A stretch of 64,000 nt of DNA. Source: Rhizobium mongolense subsp. loessense (GTDB taxonomy: Bacteria; Pseudomonadota; Alphaproteobacteria; Rhizobiales; Rhizobiaceae). Of the stretch, positions 49,873-58,923 are shown in pieces. The notes under the pieces were generated by a model, which had not been told where the DNA came from, did no database searches, and worked only from the letters and a program-made list of their open reading frames with translations. The stretch is taken from positions 186,001 to 250,000 of the forward strand of contig NZ_FMTM01000006.1 of NCBI RefSeq assembly GCF_900099775.1. Reading direction: 5' to 3'. Numbering within the stretch: the stretch's first letter is position 1; each line of letters begins with the position of its first letter. A program made the position numbers and the translations under genes.

Positions 49873-50766
49873 TCATCCCGCTTTGGCTTCTGCGATGATC
49901 CAGCCGCGAAAGGCTGAAAGCGGCGCATAGTCGGCCCGCTCGGGAGGACAGGCGAGATAATAGTTTTCGCTGCTTTCCATTTCCCGGCCGATCGCCGCGA
50001 CAAGATCACCGCGCTTCAGCTCGTCCTCAATGAGAAATGTCGGCAGCAGCGCCACGCCGAGGCCGGTGATCGCTGCCTGGGCCGCCGTCGCAAACTGGTC
50101 GAACAACATGCCGTGTACGTTTTGGAAGGCGACGCCGTTATCGGCAAACCACCGCTCCCAGGCATCGGGGCGGGTCGTCAGATGCAATAGGGGAACATTC
50201 AGCAGGTCTTCAGCCTTGGTGATGCCGTGCTGCCTCAGGAAGGCGGGGCTGCAGGCAGCAACCGTCTTTTCGGACATCAGAAAGGTCAATTCCGCTCCCG
50301 GCCAATGCGGATGGCCGAAGTGAATAGCGGCGTCGATGGAATCGAGCCGGAAATCGAAGGGGGAGAGCCGGGTGACGAGATTGATCGTAACGCCCGGGTT
50401 CTCGCCCAGGAACCGGCCGAGGCGTGGTGCCAGCCAGCGGGTGCCGAAGGTCGGCAGGATGGCGAGGTTCAGCGTACCGCCATGCGGATTAGCGCGCAGG
50501 TTCAGCGAGGCACTGGAAATTCGGCGAAGTGCCTCGCGGATCTCGCGGGCGTAGCTGTCGCCAGCAAGCGTGAGGCGCACCGTCTGGCGTTCGCGATGAA
50601 AAAGTTCAGCGCCAAGCTGTTCTTCCAGCGCCTTGATCTGGCGGCTGACGGCGCTCTGGGTGAGGTCGAGTTCGCGTGCTGCCGACGTCACGCTGCCGGT
50701 TCGGGCGACGGCCTCGAAGGCGGCGAGCAATGAAGTCGACGGCAGAAAACGTCGCGAAGGCAGCAT
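49873..50766 (-). CDS. LysR-family transcriptional regulator (GcvA-like)
   Basis: A 297-residue LysR regulator. The HTH is at residues about 12-60 (LLAAFEAVARTGSVTSAARELDLTQSAVSRQIKALEE); the effector domain runs to the C-terminus and includes LNLAILPTFGTRWLAPRL, as in GcvA-type members. It is divergent from the amaA-like oxidase gene, so it likely controls the pipecolate/lysine genes. The intergenic region shows short dyads (CATTC-N7-GAATG near 50771; TTCC-N6-GGAA near 50845). Confidence 0.9.
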   Translation of the reverse strand: MLPSRRFLPSTSLLAAFEAVARTGSVTSAARELDLTQSAVSRQIKALEEQLGAELFHRERQTVRLTLAGDSYAREIREALRRISSASLNLRANPHGGTLNLAILPTFGTRWLAPRLGRFLGENPGVTINLVTRLSPFDFRLDSIDAAIHFGHPHWPGAELTFLMSEKTVAACSPAFLRQHGITKAEDLLNVPLLHLTTRPDAWERWFADNGVAFQNVHGMLFDQFATAAQAAITGLGVALLPTFLIEDELKRGDLVAAIGREMESSENYYLACPPERADYAPLSAFRGWIIAEAKAG

Positions 50767-50875
50767 GGTTCATTCCAACTGAGAATGATCTGTTTCCAAA
50801 ACGTCGATATTCATGGTGCTGGAGCCTTTGTAAAGAGTTCTATCTTCCAAAATCGGAATGACCCGGAGGTCTTTG

Positions 50876-50977
50876 ATGCCGAGCACCGTGCAGGACGAGC
50901 TGAAGCTCTATGCCGAGCTCCAGTCGGCTTCTCTCGACGCTGTGATGAAGACGCTGGGATCGTCGGCGTGGAGTTGA
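50876..50977 (+). CDS. Possible 33-residue microprotein upstream of amaA
   Basis: A 33-codon frame (MPSTVQDELKLYAELQSASL, then DAVMKTLGSSAWS) with GGAGG 6 bases before the ATG. It lies between the divergent LysR gene and amaA, ending 80 bp before amaA. It forms a short amphipathic helix. No family is recognised; it may be a leader ORF or the relic of a larger gene. Confidence 0.35.
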   Translation: MPSTVQDELKLYAELQSASLDAVMKTLGSSAWS

Positions 50978-51057
50978 AAACCGTTGACTGAGGCTGCTTC
51001 CGCGATGCCGTGGACGGCGCTAGAGTGCTGCCGCGTTTGCTTGGAATGGATTGACCG

Positions 51058-52341
51058 ATGCTGAATGATCCCCGCTCCCACGGGCTTTGGGAAAAGACCG
51101 CACCGCTGCCGCCGGAGACATCGGCGCTAAAGGGCATGCTGTCGGCCGATGTGGTGATTGTCGGCGGCGGCTACACCGGGCTGTCGTCCGGCCTTCATCT
51201 TGCCGAAGCCGGTTCGAAGGTCGTGCTTTTGGAGGCCAAGGAGATCGGTTTCGGTGGGGCTGGCCGCAACGTCGGGCTGATCAACGCCGGCATGTGGGTG
51301 ATGCCGGACGATCTGCCTGGCGTTCTCGGGCAGACCTACGGCGATCGCCTGCTCGGTATGCTGGGCGAGGCGCCTCGCCTTGTCATGGAGCTGATCGAAA
51401 AGCATGACATCGCCTGCGAGCTTGAAAAGAACGGTACCCTGCATTGCGCCGTCGGAGCGGACGGGTTGAAGGAAATCGAGACGCGTGCTGCGCAGTGGTC
51501 CGCGCGCGGGGCGCCAGTGAGGCTGTTTGATGCCGCCGAGACCGCCCGTCGCGTTGGCAGCAGCGCCTATGCCGGATCGCTGCTCGATATGCGTGCGGGA
51601 ACACTGCAGCCGCTCGCTTATGCACGAGGTTTGGCGCATGCGGCTAGCAAGGCGGGCGTTTCGATCCATACATCGAGCCCCGTTATCGCAACCGAGCGCG
51701 ACGGCAGCCGATGGACGGTGAAGACTAACAGCGGCCAAGTGACCGCTGACTGGATTATCGTCGCGACGGATGCCTATAGCACTGGACCATGGGAACAGGT
51801 CCGCTGCGAGCAAGTGCATCTTCCCTATTTCAATTTCGCGACGGCGCCGCTCAGCGATAATCTGCGCAAATCGATTCTGCCCGGTCGCGAGGGCTGTTGG
51901 GATACCAAGGAGATACTGTCCTCATTCCGGATGGATCGTGCCGGACGCCTCGTCTTCGGCAGTGTCGGAGCGTTGCGCAATACCGGCGCTGCAGTTCACA
52001 AAAGCTGGGCTAAACGCTCGCTCAAGAGGCTCTTTCCGCAGATCGGCGACGTAGAATTCGAATACGAATGGTACGGCAAGATCGGCATGACCGACAATGC
52101 GCTACCACGCTTTCACAAGTTCGCGCCGAATGCCGTTGGCTTCTCCGGCTACAACGGCCGGGGCATTGCGCCTGGCACGGTATTCGGCCGTACGCTGGCA
52201 CACCATATATTGGGCCGGATCGCGGAGGCGGACCTGCCCTTGCCGGTGACGGACCTGCGGGAGCCTGGTTTCCGCGCGCTCAAGGAAATGTGGTACGAAG
52301 CCGGCGCCCAGGTCGCTCACTTCGCCGACGCGCGCTTTTGA
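51058..52341 (+). CDS. amaA: FAD-dependent oxidoreductase, probable L-pipecolate oxidase
   Basis: A 427-residue DAO-family flavoprotein. The FAD-binding loop is VVIVGGGYTGLSSGLHLAE, then LLEAKEIGFGGAGRNVGLINAG. The C-terminal FAD contacts are FSGYNGRGIAPGTVFGR. The family also contains gamma-glutamylputrescine oxidase. The next gene matches the piperideine-6-carboxylate dehydrogenase of lysine breakdown, and dpkA follows, so AmaA-type pipecolate oxidation is the better guess. Confidence 0.75.
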   Translation: MLNDPRSHGLWEKTAPLPPETSALKGMLSADVVIVGGGYTGLSSGLHLAEAGSKVVLLEAKEIGFGGAGRNVGLINAGMWVMPDDLPGVLGQTYGDRLLGMLGEAPRLVMELIEKHDIACELEKNGTLHCAVGADGLKEIETRAAQWSARGAPVRLFDAAETARRVGSSAYAGSLLDMRAGTLQPLAYARGLAHAASKAGVSIHTSSPVIATERDGSRWTVKTNSGQVTADWIIVATDAYSTGPWEQVRCEQVHLPYFNFATAPLSDNLRKSILPGREGCWDTKEILSSFRMDRAGRLVFGSVGALRNTGAAVHKSWAKRSLKRLFPQIGDVEFEYEWYGKIGMTDNALPRFHKFAPNAVGFSGYNGRGIAPGTVFGRTLAHHILGRIAEADLPLPVTDLREPGFRALKEMWYEAGAQVAHFADARF

Positions 52342-52384
52342 CTAAAAGCTCGCAATCAAGAACAAGAAGGTTGGAAACACGACA

Positions 52385-53923
52385 ATGACCATTGCTACGC
52401 TCGATCTTGCAGCCGAGACGAAGAAACTGCTTTCCGAACTCGGCGTCGATGCGGCCCGCTACACCGGCGGCTCGCTGCGTGTCGCTTCGCCGATCACCGG
52501 CAAGGAAATCGGCCTGCTCAAGGAACATTCCGTCGCCGATGCCAAAGAGGCGATCGACGCGGCGCACACCGCATCTGCCGAATGGCGCGCAGTCCCTGCA
52601 CCAAAGCGCGGCGAACTCGTCCGTTTGCTTGGCGAAGAGCTTCGCGCGGCAAAGCCGGCGCTCGGCCGCCTCGTTTCAATCGAAGTCGGCAAGATCACGT
52701 CCGAAGGCCTCGGCGAAGTCCAGGAAATGATCGACATCTGCGATTTCGCGGTCGGCCTTTCGCGCCAGCTCTACGGCCTAACGATTGCAACCGAGCGCTC
52801 CGAGCACCGCATGATGGAAAGCTGGCATCCGCTCGGGGTGGTCGGCATCATTTCGGCCTTCAACTTCCCGGTCGCGGTCTGGTCGTGGAATGCGGCGCTC
52901 GCCCTCGTCTGCGGCAATTCCACCGTCTGGAAGCCGTCGGAAAAGACGCCGCTGACGGCACTTGCCGTACAGGCGCTGTTCGAAAAGGCGCTGAAGCGCT
53001 TCGTCGCCGAAGGCGGGCAGGCACCGGCGAACCTTTCGACGTTGCTGATTGGCGGCCGCGATGTCGGTGAGGCCCTCGTCGATCACCCGAAGGTGCCGCT
53101 GATTTCCGCCACCGGCTCCACGGCCATGGGTCGCGCCGTCGGCCCGCGGTTATCGCAGCGCTTTGCCCGCGCGATCCTTGAACTCGGCGGCAATAATGCC
53201 GCCATCATCTGCCCGACAGCCGATCTCGATCTCACTCTGCGCGGCGTTGCCTTTTCGTCGATGGGAACCGCTGGCCAGCGCTGCACGACGCTTCGCCGTC
53301 TCTTCGTGCACGAGAGCGTCTACGACAAACTCGTGCCTCGCCTGCAAAAAGCCTATGGATCGGTCACGATCGGCAATCCGTTGGAAAACGGGACGCTTGT
53401 CGGTCCGCTGATCGACAAAGCGGCCTTCGACAAGATGCAGTCGGCTCTATCCGAGGCAAAGTCGGCTGGCGGCAAGGTCACGGGCGGCGAGCGCGTCGAA
53501 AACGGCGCTGGCGAAGCCTTCTATGTGCGTCCGGCGCTTGTCGAGATGCCGTCTCAGACCGGTCCTGTCGAACACGAGACCTTCGCACCGATCCTCTATG
53601 TCATGAAGTACACGGATTTCGACGACGTGCTGAAACTGCACAATGCCGTGCCGCAGGGCCTATCCTCCTCGATCTTCACCAATGACATGCGTGAAGCCGA
53701 GATCTTTGTTTCCGCCCGCGGCTCGGATTGCGGCATCGCCAACGTCAATCTCGGTCCGTCGGGGGCCGAAATCGGTGGTGCTTTCGGTGGCGAAAAGGAA
53801 ACCGGGGGCGGTCGCGAATCCGGCTCGGATGCCTGGAAGGCCTACATGCGCCGCACGACGAACACGATCAATTACGGCAAGACGCTGCCGCTCGCTCAGG
53901 GTGTCAAGTTCGACCTCGAGTGA
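52385..53923 (+). CDS. amaB: Aldehyde dehydrogenase (L-aminoadipate-semialdehyde/piperideine-6-carboxylate dehydrogenase)
   Basis: A 512-residue ALDH7-type dehydrogenase. The cofactor motif is ATGSTAMGRAVG, the general base ELGGNNAAI, and the catalytic Cys in AGQRCTTLRRLF. NVNLGPSGAEIGGAFGGEKETGGGRESGSDAWK is the ALDH7-typical C-terminal segment. In the amaA context it should oxidise 2-aminoadipate semialdehyde to 2-aminoadipate. It starts 43 bp after amaA and is closed by a strong terminator. Confidence 0.88.
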   Translation: MTIATLDLAAETKKLLSELGVDAARYTGGSLRVASPITGKEIGLLKEHSVADAKEAIDAAHTASAEWRAVPAPKRGELVRLLGEELRAAKPALGRLVSIEVGKITSEGLGEVQEMIDICDFAVGLSRQLYGLTIATERSEHRMMESWHPLGVVGIISAFNFPVAVWSWNAALALVCGNSTVWKPSEKTPLTALAVQALFEKALKRFVAEGGQAPANLSTLLIGGRDVGEALVDHPKVPLISATGSTAMGRAVGPRLSQRFARAILELGGNNAAIICPTADLDLTLRGVAFSSMGTAGQRCTTLRRLFVHESVYDKLVPRLQKAYGSVTIGNPLENGTLVGPLIDKAAFDKMQSALSEAKSAGGKVTGGERVENGAGEAFYVRPALVEMPSQTGPVEHETFAPILYVMKYTDFDDVLKLHNAVPQGLSSSIFTNDMREAEIFVSARGSDCGIANVNLGPSGAEIGGAFGGEKETGGGRESGSDAWKAYMRRTTNTINYGKTLPLAQGVKFDLE

Positions 53924-53944
53924 TCGAGAGCCGCATTGAACCTG

Positions 53945-53986
53945 AAGGGACGATGACGTAACACCGTCATCGTCCCTTCTTTTTTG
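53945..53986 (+). terminator. Strong intrinsic terminator between amaB and dpkA
   Basis: AAGGGACGATGACG (53945-53958) and CGTCATCGTCCCTT (53965-53978) form a perfect 14-bp stem over a 6-nt loop, followed by CTTTTTT. It separates amaB from dpkA, whose ATG is only 17 bp further, leaving dpkA dependent on read-through or a promoter inside this element. Confidence 0.95.
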
Positions 53987-54002
53987 CCCAAGGTTCTTCT
54001 CC

Positions 54003-54992
54003 ATGCATCTGACACTTGCCGCAGCCGAAGCACTGGTTATCGACGCGTTGAAGCGCAGCGGAGTGGAGGAGGGAAATGCGCGCTCCGTCGCGCGTGCGCT
54101 GGTTGCGGCAGAAGCCGCAGGACAGGGTGGCCACGGGCTGCGCCGCGTCGTTGCCTATGCAGCCCAGGCAAAGTCCGGAAAGGTTGACGGAATAGCCAAG
54201 CCGGTGGTCTTCCAGCCTTTTCCATCCGTCATCCAGATCGACGCCTGCCACGGTTATGCTTATCCGGCTTTCGATCTCGCCGTGCCTTTGTTGTCGGAGA
54301 TGGCGCGCAAACAGGGCATTGCGCTTGCCGCTATCCGCCGTTCGCATCATGCAGGTGTGCTCGCGCTGACTGTTGAACGTTTTGCCGAAGCTGGTCTCGT
54401 GGCGCTGATGGTTGCAAACGCCACGGCTTCCATGGCTGCCTGGGGCGGACGCAAGCCCGTCTTCGGCACCAATCCCATTGCCTTTGCGGCTCCCGTTCCC
54501 GCAGATGATCCGATCGTCATCGACCTTGCGCTGTCGCGCGTTGCCCGTGGCAAGATCATGGCCGCCCGGCAAAAGAGCGCGTCGATCCCGTCCGATTGGG
54601 CCTTTGATCGTGACGGCCAGCCGACAACCGATGCGGTTGCCGCCTTGGAGGGCACGATGGTGCCATCCGGCGAGGCCAAGGGTGCTGCGCTTGCGATGAT
54701 GGTCGAGATTCTCGCAGCACCGCTCGCGGGCGCCAATTTTTCCTTCGAATCCACTTCCCTGTTCGATGACAAAGGAGCAGCGCCCGGCCTTGGGCAGATG
54801 CTGATCGTTATCAATCCCGAAGCCAGCGGTGGAAGCTTCGCAGCATCGCGTCTGGGCGAACTTGCCGCTGAAATTTCCTCCGATCCCGGTGTCCGCCTGC
54901 CTGGTCGCCGCGGTCAGAACGCGCGAAAATACGCGCTGGAGCATGGCATCGAAGTCGAGGACGACGTGATCGACGCCATCCTCAATATATAG
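54003..54992 (+). CDS. dpkA: Ldh-family oxidoreductase, probable delta1-piperideine-2-carboxylate reductase
   Basis: A 329-residue malate/L-lactate-dehydrogenase-family (Ldh_2) enzyme. Family motifs are GQGGHGLRRVVAYA, IRRSHHAGVLALTVERFAE (substrate His), TASMAAWGGRKPVFGTNPIAFA and VDGEAKGAA-like GEAKGAALAMMVEIL. Related DpkA/LhpD enzymes reduce delta1-piperideine-2-carboxylate to L-pipecolate with NADPH. This would supply the substrate of AmaA from D-lysine. A hydroxyproline-type or other Ldh activity remains possible. Confidence 0.8.
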   Translation: MHLTLAAAEALVIDALKRSGVEEGNARSVARALVAAEAAGQGGHGLRRVVAYAAQAKSGKVDGIAKPVVFQPFPSVIQIDACHGYAYPAFDLAVPLLSEMARKQGIALAAIRRSHHAGVLALTVERFAEAGLVALMVANATASMAAWGGRKPVFGTNPIAFAAPVPADDPIVIDLALSRVARGKIMAARQKSASIPSDWAFDRDGQPTTDAVAALEGTMVPSGEAKGAALAMMVEILAAPLAGANFSFESTSLFDDKGAAPGLGQMLIVINPEASGGSFAASRLGELAAEISSDPGVRLPGRRGQNARKYALEHGIEVEDDVIDAILNI

Positions 54993-55004
54993 AATTATTC
55001 TAAA
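54988..55004 (+). promoter_or_regulatory. ICE-like palindrome (candidate Irr site) upstream of fbpA
   Basis: TATAGAA-TTA-TTCTAAA is a 17-bp dyad with 6 of 7 paired positions, close to the Irr-bound ICE motif reported in rhizobia (TTTAGAA-N3-TTCTAAA). It overlaps the dpkA stop and lies 128 bp before the fbpA ATG. Iron-responsive control of the transporter is inferred. Confidence 0.5.
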
Positions 55005-55131
55005 GTTGATGGATGGGTTCAAGTATTTGTGAAGACCGGCGGCAAGGCGAAACTTGAAAAACGAAATCAAGAAAAATATACGGGGCGCGCATCACCCGGG
55101 GAGTTTGGGTGACACCGCCATGGAGGGCATC

Positions 55132-56148
55132 ATGAAAATTTCTCTTACGCGCATATCCGCGCTCGCTTTGGCCGCCTCGCTTCTTGCTGCGACGTCGCTG
55201 GCATCCAGCGCAAATGCGCAGGAATCCGAAGGTATCGTCGTCTATAACGCTCAGCACGAAAGCCTCGGCCGCGAATGGATCGATGCCTTCACCAAGGAGA
55301 CCGGCATCAAGGTCACGATGCGCCAAGGAAGCGACATGCAGTTCGCCAACCAGATCATACAGGAAGGCGACGCTTCCCCGGCCGACGTGTTCCTGACCGA
55401 GAACTCTCCGGCGATGGCGCTCGTCGATGGCGCGGGCCTGTTTGCCCCGGTCGACAAAGAAACACTTGATCTGGTCCCGGCGCAGTACCGTCCGGCCGAC
55501 GGCATGTGGACCGGCATCGCCGCCCGTTCGACGGTGTTTGTGTATGACAAGACGAAGCTCACCGAAGACAAGCTGCCGAAATCGATGCTCGATCTCGCCG
55601 ATCCGGCCTGGAAGGGCCGTTGGGGCGCATCGCCTGCCGGTGCCGATTTCCAGGCGATCGTCGGTGCACTGCTGCAGCTGAAGGGCGAAGAAGCAACGGC
55701 TCAATGGTTGAAGTCCATGAAGGAAAACGCAACGCCTTACAAGGGCAACAGTGTTGCCATGAAGGCCGTCAATGCCGGCGAAGTCGAAGGTGCGGTCATC
55801 TATCATTACTATTGGTTCGGCGATCAGGCGAAGACTGGCGAAAACAGCAAGAATGTCGGCCTGCACTACTTCAAGAACCAGGATCCGGGCGCGTTCGTCA
55901 GCGTATCGGGCGGCGGCATCCTGAAGTCGACGCAGCATATGAAGGAAGCCCAGGCGTTCTTGAAGTTCGTCGCCGGCAAAGCCGGCCAGGACATCCTGAA
56001 GGACGGCACGTCTTACGAATACGCGGTCAGCGGTGCGTCGAACGACAAGCTCGTCCCGCTTGCCGATCTCAATGCGCCGAAGGTTGAGGCTTCCGAGCTT
56101 GACAGCAAGAAAGTCGTCGAGCTGATGACGGCCGCGGGCCTGATCTGA
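55132..56148 (+). CDS. fbpA: Iron(III) ABC transporter substrate-binding protein
   Basis: A 338-residue periplasmic binding protein. The signal peptide ends SSANA-QE. The mature start GIVVYNAQHESLGREW and the C-terminal VIYHYYWFGD (adjacent iron-binding tyrosines) are typical of FbpA/FutA ferric-binding proteins. GGAGG is 6 bases before the ATG at 55132, which fixes the start although the frame is open from 55054. It heads an fbpABC operon. A terminator-like hairpin follows before fbpB. Confidence 0.93.
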   Translation: MKISLTRISALALAASLLAATSLASSANAQESEGIVVYNAQHESLGREWIDAFTKETGIKVTMRQGSDMQFANQIIQEGDASPADVFLTENSPAMALVDGAGLFAPVDKETLDLVPAQYRPADGMWTGIAARSTVFVYDKTKLTEDKLPKSMLDLADPAWKGRWGASPAGADFQAIVGALLQLKGEEATAQWLKSMKENATPYKGNSVAMKAVNAGEVEGAVIYHYYWFGDQAKTGENSKNVGLHYFKNQDPGAFVSVSGGGILKSTQHMKEAQAFLKFVAGKAGQDILKDGTSYEYAVSGASNDKLVPLADLNAPKVEASELDSKKVVELMTAAGLI

Positions 56149-56224
56149 GCCTCTCTGCCGCAGGCCGGATTGAGTCAAAACTATTGCTTTTGGCTCAAGA
56201 AAACCTTAGGGCATGACCCAATCC

Positions 56225-56262
56225 GGCAACCGCTTCAAAAAGAGGCGGTTGCCTTCCTTTTT
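56225..56262 (+). terminator. Attenuating hairpin between fbpA and fbpB
   Basis: GGCAACCGC (56225-56233) pairs perfectly with GCGGTTGCC (56245-56253) and is followed by TTCCTTTTT. It lies about 75 bp after fbpA and probably causes partial termination, so that binding protein exceeds permease. Confidence 0.8.
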
Positions 56263-56371
56263 CAGCGTATCAAAGGCGTCGGCCTTGCTGCAAGACAACA
56301 GATCGCTTGTTTCCGGGCTCGCGCCCGGCAATGGAGCGCCAGTCAGCGGAACAGGTTTGCTGCGCGGGCGT

Positions 56372-57886
56372 ATGCCGCACGCCTCCGTCGTCGTCTTTGC
56401 AACGCTAGTCGCAATTATGAGCCTCGTGCCGCTCGGCTTCATCGGTTGGATTACCGTCAATGTCGGCTGGCAGACGGTCAAGGAGCTGGTCTTGCGGCCA
56501 CGTGTCGGCGAGCTGCTCGTCAACACGATCTTCCTCGAAGCGCTCACCATTCCCCTGTCGATCGCTCTTGCCGTGACGCTCGCCTGGCTGACGGAGCGGA
56601 CCGATGTTCCGTTTCCGCGGTTGTGGTCCTGGCTTGCCGTTGCGCCGCTTGCCGTTCCGGCCTTCGTGCACAGCTATGCCTGGGTGAGCCTTATTCCCGG
56701 CATGCGCGGCCTGCAGAGCGGTGTCTTCGTTTCCGTGCTCGCCTATTATCCTTTTCTCTACCTGCCGGTCGCTGCTGCTCTTCGCCGCCTCGATCCGGCG
56801 ATCGAGGATGCGGCGGCGTCACTTGGCCTCGATCCCTGGCGTGTCTTCTTCCGCACGATCCTGCCGCAGTTGCGGCTTGCGATCTGTGGAGGCTCGCTCT
56901 TGATCGGGCTGCATCTCCTGTCGGAATACGGGCTTTACGTGATGATCCGCTTCGACACCTTTTCGACCGCCATCGTCGATCAGTTCCAGTCGGCCTATAA
57001 CAGCCCTGCAGCCAATATGCTCGGCGGTGTGCTTGTCGCCTGCTGCCTTTTCCTGCTTGGCCTCGAAATCCTGTTGCGCGGCAACGAGCGCTACGCCCGC
57101 GTCGGCTCCGGTTCCGCGCGTCCCGCCGATCGCCACCGTCTCGGCTGGTTTGTCGTGCCGGCCATTCTGCTGCCAGGCACACTTGCGTTGCTGACCCTCG
57201 GCGTCCCGCTCATGACGCTCGGCCGCTGGCTCTATCTCGGCGGCGGCGAGATCTGGCGGTTGGATGCGGTCGGAAACGCATTCGTTCAAACGATCGTCCT
57301 TGCGGTCGCAGGCGGCGTGCTGACGACGATCGCGGCCGCGCCTATGGCTTGGCTGTCGGTCCGCGCGCCGGGGCGCTTCCAGCGCTTGCTCGAAGCCTGC
57401 CATTATTATGTCGGCTCGCTTCCGGGCGTCGTCGTGGCGCTGGCATTGGTGACGATCACCGTGCGGCTGGCGCTGCCGCTCTACCAGACTTTTGCGACCC
57501 TCATCGTTGCCTATGTCCTGCTCTTCCTGCCGCGGGCGATGGTCGGCCTTCGGGCCAGCATCGCACAAGCACCTGTGGAGCTGGAACGGGCTGCCATGTG
57601 CCTGGGACGCACGCCATCGCAGGCCGTGCGCCAGATTACCATGCGCCTTGCTGCCCCGGGCTTTGCTGCAAGCATTGCGCTATCGGCGCTTGGCATCACC
57701 AACGAGCTGACGGCAACTCTGATGTTGTCGCCGAACGGTGTTGAAACACTGGCAACGAAATTCTGGTCTTTGACCAGCGAAATCGACTATGTGTCGGCCG
57801 CTCCCTATGCGGTGATGATGATAGTGCTGTCGCTGCCGCTGACCCTTCTTCTCTATGCCCAATCGAAACGGACCGCCGGCCAATGA
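56372..57886 (+). CDS. fbpB: Iron(III) ABC transporter permease (double)
   Basis: A 504-residue double permease of the FbpB/ThiP type with about 12 membrane segments and two EAA-like loops (DAAASLGLDPWRVFFRT and RAAMCLGRTPSQAVRQI). The frame is open from an ATG at 56213, but the attenuator hairpin lies inside that stretch and family members start close to the first membrane segment. The ATG at 56372 (MPHASVVVFATLV) is therefore preferred. The stop overlaps fbpC as ATGA. Confidence 0.88.
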   Translation: MPHASVVVFATLVAIMSLVPLGFIGWITVNVGWQTVKELVLRPRVGELLVNTIFLEALTIPLSIALAVTLAWLTERTDVPFPRLWSWLAVAPLAVPAFVHSYAWVSLIPGMRGLQSGVFVSVLAYYPFLYLPVAAALRRLDPAIEDAAASLGLDPWRVFFRTILPQLRLAICGGSLLIGLHLLSEYGLYVMIRFDTFSTAIVDQFQSAYNSPAANMLGGVLVACCLFLLGLEILLRGNERYARVGSGSARPADRHRLGWFVVPAILLPGTLALLTLGVPLMTLGRWLYLGGGEIWRLDAVGNAFVQTIVLAVAGGVLTTIAAAPMAWLSVRAPGRFQRLLEACHYYVGSLPGVVVALALVTITVRLALPLYQTFATLIVAYVLLFLPRAMVGLRASIAQAPVELERAAMCLGRTPSQAVRQITMRLAAPGFAASIALSALGITNELTATLMLSPNGVETLATKFWSLTSEIDYVSAAPYAVMMIVLSLPLTLLLYAQSKRTAGQ

Positions 57887-58923
57887 CCTTGCTTACGATC
57901 CAGTCTGTCAGCAAGCGCTATGGCCCAGTGACAGCGCTGGACAAGGTGACGCTCGACGTTGCCGCCGGCAGCCGCACCGCCGTCGTCGGCCCTTCGGGTT
58001 CCGGCAAAACGACTTTGCTGCGCATCGTCGCCGGCTTCGAGCGGCCGGATGAAGGAAAGGTCGTCCTGAACGGCGAAGTGCTCGCGGATGGTTCGGCAGC
58101 CCTTCCCGCGCACAAGCGCGGCATCGGCATCGTCTCGCAAGACGGTGCGCTTTTCCCGCATCTGAGCGTTGCCGACAATATCGGCTTCGGTTTCGAGCGG
58201 CGCGCCCCCGATCGCGAAAAGCGCATCGTCGAACTACTCGATATGGTCGAGCTCGACCGCAACATGCTGACGCGCCGTCCCCACCAGCTTTCCGGCGGCC
58301 AGCAGCAGCGCGTGGCGCTGGCGAGAGCCCTCGGCCGCAAGCCGCGCCTCATGCTGCTCGACGAGCCCTTCTCGGCGCTCGATACCGGCCTTCGAGAACA
58401 CATGCGCAAGGCTGTCGCGCGCGTGCTGCAGTCGGCGGATATCACGACGATTCTCGTAACCCATGATCAGGCAGAGGCTCTTTCCTTTGCCGACCAGGTC
58501 GCGGTGCTCAGGGAAGGCAAGCTGATCCAAGCGGGTTCACCGCAATCACTCTACCTGCAGCCGAAGGACCGCGAGACCGCACTCTTCCTGGGTGATGCGG
58601 TGATGCTTCCGGCGATTATCCGCAATGGCTTTGCCGATTGCGCGCTCGGCCGCGTTGCAGTGGAAGGCAGCCATCAAGGCAAGGCCGAGATCATGCTGCG
58701 GCCGGAGCAGATTCGCGTCGTTGCCGATGAAAGCGAGCCTGCCTATGGTGGTCGCGTCGTCGAGGTCGAGTTCGGCGGCGCGACCTGCACCGTGGCAGTG
58801 TCGCTGGAAGGCGTGGCGCTTCCGCCGATCTTCATCAAGACATCCAGCGTGGCTTTGCCCGAACCCGGCGATCGTGTTCGCCTTGATATCGCCGGTAAGG
58901 CGCATGTCTTCGGCCGCCGTTAA
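57883..58923 (+). CDS. fbpC: Iron(III) ABC transporter ATP-binding protein
   Basis: A 346-residue ABC ATPase: Walker A GPSGSGKTT, signature QLSGGQQQRVALARAL, Walker B LMLLDEPFSALD, H-loop LVTHDQAEAL, then a C-terminal TOBE-like regulatory domain (LRPEQIRVVADE). It energises the FbpAB iron(III) system. It overlaps fbpB by 4 bp at its start and the convergent glucoamylase-like gene by 4 bp at its end. Confidence 0.92.
   Translation: MTLLTIQSVSKRYGPVTALDKVTLDVAAGSRTAVVGPSGSGKTTLLRIVAGFERPDEGKVVLNGEVLADGSAALPAHKRGIGIVSQDGALFPHLSVADNIGFGFERRAPDREKRIVELLDMVELDRNMLTRRPHQLSGGQQQRVALARALGRKPRLMLLDEPFSALDTGLREHMRKAVARVLQSADITTILVTHDQAEALSFADQVAVLREGKLIQAGSPQSLYLQPKDRETALFLGDAVMLPAIIRNGFADCALGRVAVEGSHQGKAEIMLRPEQIRVVADESEPAYGGRVVEVEFGGATCTVAVSLEGVALPPIFIKTSSVALPEPGDRVRLDIAGKAHVFGRR

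Noticed and set aside
53967..55070. Minus-strand open frame of 367 codons opposite dpkA
   Set aside because: It crosses the strong terminator and is antisense to the Ldh-family gene.
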